DNA of 35,006 nucleotides from a virus, in IMG/VR virus record IMGVR_UViG_3300008451_000413, positions 1-35,006 of that record. One strand, given 5' to 3'. Position 1 is the stretch's first letter, and each line of letters starts with the position of its first letter. The notes below the pieces were generated by a model that did no database searches, was not told the DNA's origin, and was given only the letters and a program-made list of their open reading frames with translations. Both the position numbers and the translations under genes were made by a program. This document shows, one piece after another, positions 29,045 to 35,006 of the stretch.

Positions 29045-30202
29045 ATGGCAACACGTCAAACATACGAAGAGTTTTTGCGCACCGTTCGCCCCGAGCAATT
29101 GGGCGCTGATGGCCGATTTCTTGGTCCACAGTCTGGAACCGCCTATTACGCAGAAGGGCTAACCCCGCAAGACTTCTATAACGCGCACTTCAATGACCAG
29201 CGCGATACAGGCCGATTTACCGGCTCTGGCGACAACATGCAGGCCGAAATGGAAAGCGCAGGCCCCGTGTCCGCTGACTGGACAGAAGGCCCGACAGGCA
29301 ATCGCGGGTTGTTCGGTGGTGTCTCGGACATGCTGACCAACAAAAAGACATTGATGGGCCTGCTGGCAATGGGCGGCATCGGAGCCTTGAGCGGTGCATT
29401 TAGCGGCGCTGGTGCTGCGGCTGGCGCTGGCGAAGCTGCTGGATTCTCCGGCATCGGCGGTACTGGCGGCGCTGCTGGCCTTGGCTCTGGTACGGCTCTG
29501 GGTGGCGCTGAGTTGGCAGGCGCGGCTGGCGCTGGTGATATTGCGGCTCTGACCGGAAACCAGATCGCGGCATTGTCCCCGGCGGCAACTGGTAGCGGCT
29601 TTTCGTTCGCTGTACCCGAGGCAATGAACAGCGCGGTAGGTCTTGACCTTGGCGGCATTGCTACTACAGCGGCTCCAGAAGCTGCGTTTGCTGGCATAGG
29701 CGGAACAGGTGGCGCGGCTGGTGTTGGTTCCGGCACTGCCTTGGGTGGTGCTGGTACTGCCGGTGGAGCTAGTGGCGGCGGTTTGCTTGGAAGGGCGGCT
29801 AATTACCTTTCAAACCCAAGCAACCTTTTGCAACTTGGCGGTACAGCATTGGGCGCATTAGGCGGCGCAGCAGCAAGCCGCGACAGCACAACAGGCAACA
29901 GCAGCAGCCGCGATCCTTGGGGGCCTGCACAGCCTTATCTGCGCGACCAACTAGCCACCAATGCGGCAATGGCCGAACACTATCGCGCCAACCCGTTTAG
30001 CGAACTGCAACAACAGCAGTATCAGGGCTTGTTTAACACCTTGGCAAACAACCAAGCCAACGCACCGGGATTGCTTGCCAATGCTTCTAGCTTCGGACAG
30101 AGCAGCCGTGGACGCATGCCAGCAATGCAGGGCCTGTTATCTGGCACGCAGGCGGCTCCTATCAACTGGTCGGCATATCAAAACATCGGACGCAGGGGAT
30201 AA
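29045..30202 (+). CDS. Ejection-type protein with internal repeat (385 aa)
   Basis: Begins MATRQTYEEFLRTVRPEQLG, with a hydrophobic Gly/Ala-rich middle (about 100-260) containing two copies of a 20-residue repeat (136-155 and 217-236), then a helical C-terminus (YLRDQLATNAAMAEHYRANP). The glycine/alanine-rich hydrophobic middle is compatible with membrane insertion during DNA delivery. Sits between two other ejection-type genes. Confidence 0.6.
   Translation: MATRQTYEEFLRTVRPEQLGADGRFLGPQSGTAYYAEGLTPQDFYNAHFNDQRDTGRFTGSGDNMQAEMESAGPVSADWTEGPTGNRGLFGGVSDMLTNKKTLMGLLAMGGIGALSGAFSGAGAAAGAGEAAGFSGIGGTGGAAGLGSGTALGGAELAGAAGAGDIAALTGNQIAALSPAATGSGFSFAVPEAMNSAVGLDLGGIATTAAPEAAFAGIGGTGGAAGVGSGTALGGAGTAGGASGGGLLGRAANYLSNPSNLLQLGGTALGALGGAAASRDSTTGNSSSRDPWGPAQPYLRDQLATNAAMAEHYRANPFSELQQQQYQGLFNTLANNQANAPGLLANASSFGQSSRGRMPAMQGLLSGTQAAPINWSAYQNIGRRG
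29450..29752 (+). repeat. Two protein-level repeats (GIGGTGGAAG...)
   Basis: Codons 136-155 (29450-29509) and 217-236 (29693-29752) encode GIGGTGGAAG(L/V)GSGTALGGA. Thirteen of 20 codons differ silently and only one (L/V) changes the amino acid. The protein unit is therefore conserved while the DNA copies have diverged. Confidence 0.85.
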
Positions 30203-30204
30203 GC

Positions 30205-31365
30205 ATGGCAGGACTTTTGGACTTCCTAAACACAGCAGAGGCTCAAGCCGGTCTAGGTCTTCTGGCTGCTGCTGGCCCACGCTCAGACGGCGCAGGCTTC
30301 GGGCAACGCATGATCGAAGGGTTAGGCCAAGCTGACCGCTGGAAAGCGCAACAGGCAGCGGCCAAGCGTGCAGAAATGCAAGACCAAATGGCGCAGATGC
30401 AGATGGCACAGCAGCAGCAACGTCTTGCAATGGAGCAGGACGCAATGAAGCGACAGGCTACCGACGAATCTGCTGTGCGTGGCGCTGTAGCTTCTGGACA
30501 GTTTGACCCACGCATGTTCCTGCAAGGCAACCCACAAGCAAGCCTAGGCGCTCTTAAGCAGGCAATGGAGTACAACTCCATGCTGAACCCAGAGCCGAAG
30601 GAGCGAACCCTTAGCCCAGGCCAAGTGGTCTACAAGGGCGATAAGCAGATTCTTGCGGTTCCAAAAGAATCTGAGTTGCCGACCTCTGTTCGTGAGTTCC
30701 AGTATGGCATGGCTAATCCTGACTTTAATAATTGGCAGCTTGCGCAGAAAAAGGCAGGCGCTACAAACGTCACCACCAAGATAGAGAACAAGATGGGCGA
30801 GGGTCTTGCGGCTCAAGTTGGCCCAATGGTGAAAGACACCTACCAAGCGGCACAAGGCGCAGTTCAGCAAATCGACGCAGCCAAGCGAATTGTGCAGGCC
30901 GTAGACAGCGGCAAGATCATCGCTGGGCCACTAGCTGGTGGGCGTTTGAAAGTTGCCCAGGTAGGCCAGATGCTTGGGGTTAGCGGCAAAGATGACGCGG
31001 AAACCATCGCCAACACACGGCAAGTCATTCGCGGCCTTTCAGAAATGACGCTGCAAGGTCGCAAGCAAATGACAGGGCAGGGCGCGATTACAGAGAGCGA
31101 AGGCAAGCTAGCAGAAAAAGCCAATTCTGGCGACATTGCAGATTTAACACCGGCAGAAATTCGGCAATTGGCAAACGCATCGGCTCGGGCTTCCAAGTTC
31201 ATTTATGGGCAACACCAGCAGAATTTGCAGGAACTGCAAAGCAACCCAGGCACAGCGGGTCTTTCTAAGTTCTACCGCGTTGCACCAATGCCAGACTTCA
31301 ATTTTGAACAGCCTGCACCAGTGCAATCGCCGGGCTGGAGCATCAAACCAGTAGGCGGTAAATAA
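30205..31365 (+). CDS. Ejection-type protein (386 aa)
   Basis: Begins MAGLLDFLNTAEAQAGLGLL; a Gln/Met-rich helix runs at about 46-84 (QAAAKRAEMQDQMAQMQMAQ), and the C-terminal half is helical with a glycine-rich loop (AGPLAGGRLKVAQVGQMLGV). A mixture of Ala/Gln-rich helices and no catalytic motif is typical of podovirus internal virion proteins. It overlaps the next gene by one base (TAATG). Confidence 0.6.
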   Translation: MAGLLDFLNTAEAQAGLGLLAAAGPRSDGAGFGQRMIEGLGQADRWKAQQAAAKRAEMQDQMAQMQMAQQQQRLAMEQDAMKRQATDESAVRGAVASGQFDPRMFLQGNPQASLGALKQAMEYNSMLNPEPKERTLSPGQVVYKGDKQILAVPKESELPTSVREFQYGMANPDFNNWQLAQKKAGATNVTTKIENKMGEGLAAQVGPMVKDTYQAAQGAVQQIDAAKRIVQAVDSGKIIAGPLAGGRLKVAQVGQMLGVSGKDDAETIANTRQVIRGLSEMTLQGRKQMTGQGAITESEGKLAEKANSGDIADLTPAEIRQLANASARASKFIYGQHQQNLQELQSNPGTAGLSKFYRVAPMPDFNFEQPAPVQSPGWSIKPVGGK

Positions 31366-33464
31366 TGCCAACATTTGAAATTACCTCTCCTGATGGCCGC
31401 AAGTTTCAGGTAACGGCACCAGATGGCGCTTCTCAAGAAGAGATATTGAAGTATGCGCAGTCAAACATGCCTGACCCTGCTGTTGCGGCTGGCAAAACAA
31501 TAAACAGCATCCCTAGGCAAATTGGCCTAACGGCGCGATATGGACTAGAGGGTGCTGGAGAGGCTGCGCAAATCCTTTCCGAGCCAATCCGAGCAATTAC
31601 GGACCGTCTATCCGGCTTCACCGGCAGAACTAAACCTGCTGGAGAGTTGGCAGGCCAATTTGCTGATTACATCGGTTTGCCAAAGCCAGAAACACCGACA
31701 GAGCGCACAGTGGCTAACGCTACAAAGCTAGTAGCTGGCACGGGTGCAACTATGGGCGTTGGGGGCATTGCGCAAAAAGGCTCCGGCATGCTTGGTAAAG
31801 TTGGAGAGTTTCTGACCCAGGCACCAATTAGCCAATTGTCGGCGGCTGGTGGCGCTGGTTTGGCAGGCGGGGCATCTAAAGAAGCTGGCGGTTCTACTGG
31901 TCAGCAGGTTGTAGCGTCTGCGCTTGGTGGTCTTGGTGGTGCTGGATTGGCTTCGCTTGGCGGCGCTGCAATCAACTCAGCCAAATCGCTGAAAAATGCC
32001 ATGATGACTCCGCAGCAGATGGATTTGCGGATTGCTGGTGTTCTGGAGAAGTCGGGCGTCGATTTCTCTCAGGTTCCCGAGCGCGTAAAGCAATCACTTC
32101 GCGCAGAACTATCAGGCGCATTGAAAGCAGAGCAGGAACTAGATCCGGCTGCTGTTAGCCGATTGCTGGCCTTCAAAGAATCCGGATTGACGCCTACACG
32201 GGGCATGGTGTCGCAGAACCCGGTTCAGATCACGCGAGAAATGAACCTAGCCAAGATGGGCGCTAACTCTGGCGATGAGGCATTGCAAGGGTTGGCGCTT
32301 ATCCAGAACCAGAACAACGCCAAGCTGATTAGCAACCTGAACGGCATGGGCGCTGCAAATGGCAACCTGAGCAATGCAGGCAATACGCTCACATCCTCAA
32401 TTGTGGGACGTCAATCTGGCTTGCGCGATGCAGAGCAAGCTGCATGGGACGCAGCAAAAGGATCGGCAGGCTACAAACAACCTATCGCATCCGGCGTATT
32501 GAGCGACATTAACAAGGCGCTGGATTCAGAAGGAATGATGCCCTTTATGAACCCACAAATTAGCAGGTACATGGAGGCATTCCAAACAGGCCAGCCATTC
32601 ACCCCGCAGGCTTATCGGAATCTGCAATCCATGCTATCCCGTGAAACCATGAAGGGCGGGAACGAGGGCGCAGCGGCAAGCATGGCGGCACGCATCTTGC
32701 GCGATGGCGAACTGAAACCGGCAGGATTTCAAAACCCGCAAAACTTGCCAGTATCGCAAGGCATGGCGGCTGGCATGCGTGCGGCTGATGGCGCATCAAC
32801 AGAGGCCATAGACGCTGTAAACAGGGCCAGAGGCGCGACACGTCAGGCATACGCCTACGAGGATTCGTCGCCACTGGTTAGGAGCGTCTTAGGTGATGGC
32901 AGGGCAAGCGACCCGGACCGTATCGCCAAGAGCTACATCATCGGCGGCACAACCAGAGAGGCGGCAGAAGTTGTGCAACAGGTTGGACCTAGCAACATTG
33001 GGCCGATCAAGGACGCAATTCTTTCGCACTTGAAAAAGCAGGCGGTGAATGGCGCAGATGATGAGGTTGCAAAGTTCTCGCAATCTGCCTTCAATAAGGC
33101 GCTGCGTGATATGGGACAGGAAAAATTGTCTCTGTTCTTTTCGCCAGAAGAACTAAAAGCCTTGACCACAAATGGCAGGGTGGCGGCATTGATGCAGTCT
33201 CAGCCTGTTGGCTCTGCTGTGAATAACTCTAACTCCGGCGCTTTGTTGCTTGGGCGTGGGTTGGACGCAATAAACAAAATGCCAGTACTTGGCCCAATGT
33301 TCGGACCAGCTTTGAAAAACATTGATGCAAGCGTGCAAACGCGCAGGGCGCAAAACGTATTGCCTGGACTACTGGCAGAGCAACCACGTCCACCGTGGCT
33401 TGGTGGCTTTGTCGGTCCAGGCGTTGCGATGGGTGGCTTACTTGCCGCGCCAAGCTCGAATTAA
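31365..33464 (+). CDS. Large ejection-type internal virion protein (699 aa)
   Basis: An N-terminal beta domain (FEITSPDGRKFQVTAPDGAS then QEEILKYAQ) recurs at the start of many internal or tail-fibre-associated phage proteins. A Gly/Ala-rich membrane-like region (about 115-200) and a long helical body follow, with AAWDAAKGSAGYK and TREAAEVVQQV segments. Size and order (last and largest of four) parallel P22 gp16/gp20-type DNA-transfer proteins. 33465-33554 is a 90-bp gap with RBS AGAGGAATAAGC. Confidence 0.65.
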   Translation: MPTFEITSPDGRKFQVTAPDGASQEEILKYAQSNMPDPAVAAGKTINSIPRQIGLTARYGLEGAGEAAQILSEPIRAITDRLSGFTGRTKPAGELAGQFADYIGLPKPETPTERTVANATKLVAGTGATMGVGGIAQKGSGMLGKVGEFLTQAPISQLSAAGGAGLAGGASKEAGGSTGQQVVASALGGLGGAGLASLGGAAINSAKSLKNAMMTPQQMDLRIAGVLEKSGVDFSQVPERVKQSLRAELSGALKAEQELDPAAVSRLLAFKESGLTPTRGMVSQNPVQITREMNLAKMGANSGDEALQGLALIQNQNNAKLISNLNGMGAANGNLSNAGNTLTSSIVGRQSGLRDAEQAAWDAAKGSAGYKQPIASGVLSDINKALDSEGMMPFMNPQISRYMEAFQTGQPFTPQAYRNLQSMLSRETMKGGNEGAAASMAARILRDGELKPAGFQNPQNLPVSQGMAAGMRAADGASTEAIDAVNRARGATRQAYAYEDSSPLVRSVLGDGRASDPDRIAKSYIIGGTTREAAEVVQQVGPSNIGPIKDAILSHLKKQAVNGADDEVAKFSQSAFNKALRDMGQEKLSLFFSPEELKALTTNGRVAALMQSQPVGSAVNNSNSGALLLGRGLDAINKMPVLGPMFGPALKNIDASVQTRRAQNVLPGLLAEQPRPPWLGGFVGPGVAMGGLLAAPSSN

Positions 33465-33554
33465 AGCCAGTATGCACAAAGCGATGACTAGCCCGAGAGC
33501 ACTTGGGTTCATGGATTCCATCCCCGCATTCTAGTAACTCTAGAGGAATAAGCA

Positions 33555-34025
33555 ATGAACTGGTTTGACCAATGTTTTGACAAGCTAATTGCCCACGAAG
33601 GCGGCTACAGCAACGACGCAAAAGACCCCGGAGGAGAAACAAACTTCGGCATATCGAAACGCGCCTACCCGCAGGTGGACATTAAAAACCTGACCCGCGA
33701 TGCAGCCAAGCAAATCTACAAGCGAGATTACTGGGACCGAGCGCAGTGCGACAAGCTACCGCCAACGCTTGCTTACCTGCTATTTGACGCAGCGGTAAAC
33801 AGCGGCATTGGGCAGGCCATACGCTTCCTACAACGCGCCCTAGGCGTGGCAGATGATGGCGTATTAGGGCCGCTAACTCTGTCAATGGTTTCTCGCGCAG
33901 ATGCGGAGTCGATATGCGCACGGTTTATCGGGCAGCGGCTGGACTTTATGACGCGCCTGTCAACCTTTGATTACTTCGGCAAAGGCTGGTCCCGCAGGCT
34001 GGCAGATCAACTCAAGGGGCTGTAA
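33555..34025 (+). CDS. GH108 endolysin (muramidase)
   Basis: A 156-residue glycoside hydrolase family 108 lysozyme. The catalytic Glu is E15 in LIAHEGGYSN, followed by DPGGETNFGISKRAYP (24-39); the C-terminal part (LGVADDGVLGPLTLSMVSRA) is the peptidoglycan-binding domain. No signal peptide is evident, so release needs the holin encoded next. ATG 33555 follows AGAGGAATAAGC. Overlap TAATG with the holin gene. Confidence 0.9.
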   Translation: MNWFDQCFDKLIAHEGGYSNDAKDPGGETNFGISKRAYPQVDIKNLTRDAAKQIYKRDYWDRAQCDKLPPTLAYLLFDAAVNSGIGQAIRFLQRALGVADDGVLGPLTLSMVSRADAESICARFIGQRLDFMTRLSTFDYFGKGWSRRLADQLKGL

Positions 34026-34528
34026 TGAACTGGCTAGACACACTAAAAGCACTTGCGCCCACCGTCGCCACGGCGCTGGGTGGCCCCCTGGCTGGCGCGG
34101 CGGTGTCTGCGCTGGGGTCTATCCTTGGCGTTGAGCAACCCACGCAGGACAGCATCGCCAGGTTGTTCAAGGATGGGCAACTGAGCCAAGAGCACTTGGC
34201 CGAAATCCGCAAGCTGGAACTGGACTACCAGAACCAGGAAAAGGAGCGCGGGTTCAAGTTCGCGGAATTGGAGTTTAAGAACCAGGACAGCGCACGGCAA
34301 ATGCAGATAAGCACCCACAGCAAAATGCCAGCGGTGCTTACCGTGCTTGTGACGCTGGGATTCTTTGGCATTCTGAGCCTGCTGTTCCTGCACCCCGAAC
34401 TCAAGGGCAACGAGATTGTGATGGTGATGGTCGGCCAGCTATCGGCAGTATGGGCTGGGTGCGTTAGCTTCTACACTGGCACGACTTTTGGAAGTGCCAA
34501 TAAAAACGCGCTGCTGGCTGGGAAGTAA
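34025..34528 (+). CDS. Holin (3-TM, gene-transfer-release type)
   Basis: 167 residues. The hydrophobic N-terminal region (ALAPTVATALGGPLAGAAVS), a long charged coiled-coil middle (LELDYQNQEKERGFKFAELE) and two C-terminal membrane spans (PAVLTVLVTLGFFGILSLLF, then VMVMVGQLSAVWAGCVSFYT) match the 'holin of 3TMs' family. It is the last rightward gene; its TAA ends one base before the stop of a convergent gene. Works with the endolysin just upstream. Confidence 0.85.
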   Translation: MNWLDTLKALAPTVATALGGPLAGAAVSALGSILGVEQPTQDSIARLFKDGQLSQEHLAEIRKLELDYQNQEKERGFKFAELEFKNQDSARQMQISTHSKMPAVLTVLVTLGFFGILSLLFLHPELKGNEIVMVMVGQLSAVWAGCVSFYTGTTFGSANKNALLAGK

Positions 34529-34529
34529 G

Positions 34530-34955
34530 TCACGCCTTCTCCCCTTGTGCTGCAATGGCGGAGTCACTAGTGTTTAGTGCTGTGATGATCTCTTGGTATG
34601 CGTCAGACGACTCCATCCCCATGCTTAAAAGCAAAGCCTCTGCGGTTTCCAGCGCACCCTTAACCCGCTCCAGCTCTTCGCGCAACCCTTCGGTGTCGGG
34701 CGGGGCAAGATACAGCGGCTCTACAGTCTTCCCGTCCATATCACCTAGCTCGCTTTCCCAGTACAAATCTTGAGACTGAGCAGCAGGGTCATACACGGTG
34801 TATGCGAACGGCTCCACAGGCGCATCGAGCGCGGCGCGTAGTTCTGCGATGGCGTCTGTGTGCGAGCATTCGACAGCGAACTTGTTGTGATGCACTATTT
34901 GTCGCTTGACTTTCTCCAGCGCATCAAGTGCCTTCTTCATTGCTTGCTTGCTCAT
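34530..34955 (-). CDS. Hypothetical early protein with EPVAW-like module (141 aa)
   Basis: RBS GGAG lies 7 bases before ATG 34955 (MSKQAMKKALDALEKVKRQI). A helix is followed by EPFAYTVYDPA and EPLYLAPPDTEGLREELERV, a module related to the EPVAW segment of the Ea22-like protein. A C-terminal helix follows (KGALETAEALLLSMGMESSD). It is the last gene of the leftward operon; its stop is 1 bp from that of the holin gene. Function unknown. Confidence 0.65.
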   Translation of the reverse strand: MSKQAMKKALDALEKVKRQIVHHNKFAVECSHTDAIAELRAALDAPVEPFAYTVYDPAAQSQDLYWESELGDMDGKTVEPLYLAPPDTEGLREELERVKGALETAEALLLSMGMESSDAYQEIITALNTSDSAIAAQGEKA

Positions 34956-35006
34956 TTAATATCTCCGTCATAAGTCACCATCGTTAGCAACAACAATAGC
35001 CACGTC
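34952..35006 (-). CDS. Small membrane protein, 3' part (begins at base 83)
   Basis: Read from 35006 downward this continues the frame of the 1-83 gene: after the junction codon GCG come ATWLLLLLTMVTYDGDIK and TGA at 34954-34952. The stop overlaps the next ATG (34955) in an ATGA overlap, the same signature as elsewhere in the operon. This fit supports contiguity of the window's ends. Confidence 0.7.
   Translation of the reverse strand, partial: TWLLLLLTMVTYDGDIK

Noticed and set aside
29176-29736. 186-aa proline/alanine-rich minus-strand ORF
   Set aside because: Shadow of the Gly/Ala-rich ejection gene (GGC/GCC codons read as Pro/Ala).
33438-33512. Antisense minus-strand ORF encoding a 24-residue hydrophobic peptide (MNPSALGLVIALCILALIR...)
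   Set aside because: It has a GGAATCC-type site and a membrane-like sequence, but overlaps the end of the ejection gene, stands alone in a rightward block and is too short to support.

Overview
The window is a tailed-phage genome with P22-like packaging and short-tailed (podovirus-type) virion genes. It appears to be complete. The minus-strand gene that runs off base 1 continues in frame from base 35006 and ends exactly at the 4-base stop/start overlap with the gene at 34955. The two ends of the window are therefore contiguous, and the molecule reads as a closed or circularly permuted map of 35,006 bp. The host is probably a Gram-negative proteobacterium, because there are a lipobox lipoprotein, a GH108 endolysin, a 3-TM holin and NinB/NinG/RecT-type recombination genes. 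A betaproteobacterial (Burkholderiales) host is my impression, not something I can prove. No tRNA, CRISPR array, insertion sequence, integrase or cI-like repressor was seen.

Transcription is organised around one divergent control region at 4261-4392. Two nearly mirror-image promoters (TTGCGT-N17-TACAGT leftward, TTGCGA-N17-TACTAT rightward) each carry the same 9-bp element GCGTATTAC overlapping the -10. Leftward, about 18 small genes on the minus strand run from 4260 through the base 1/35006 junction to 34530. They include recT, an Ea22-like protein, zinc-ribbon proteins and several very short single-membrane-span proteins, many linked by ATGA overlaps. Rightward, the first gene is an apparently leaderless ribbon-helix-helix-like regulator, followed by a lipoprotein with a barrel-like enzyme fold.

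The rightward early/middle region (5413-12940) carries small phage proteins, an HTH protein, an IbrB/IbrA-like cassette (ParB-domain protein, a small middle protein and a PP-loop PAPS-reductase-family protein), a DUF1376 replication protein with an iteron-like array inside it, a P-like protein, NinG, NinB and several small genes. A 400-bp non-coding stretch (12941-13338) follows. It has a good promoter, a GNRA-capped terminator about 120 nt downstream, further long inverted repeats and a second terminator. This resembles a lambda pR'-tR' late-control unit, and it makes one of the preceding genes (12387-12764) a candidate Q-type antiterminator.

The late region (13339-34528) is one rightward block: small and large terminase, P22-type portal, structural proteins, scaffold, SU10-like major capsid protein, decoration-type proteins, adaptor, a split tail-fibre locus with a glycine-rich tip and an assembly-type protein, two membrane proteins, a tail-hub/stabilisation protein, four ejection-type proteins, endolysin and holin. 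It meets the leftward operon tail-to-tail at 34528/34530 with one base between the stop codons.
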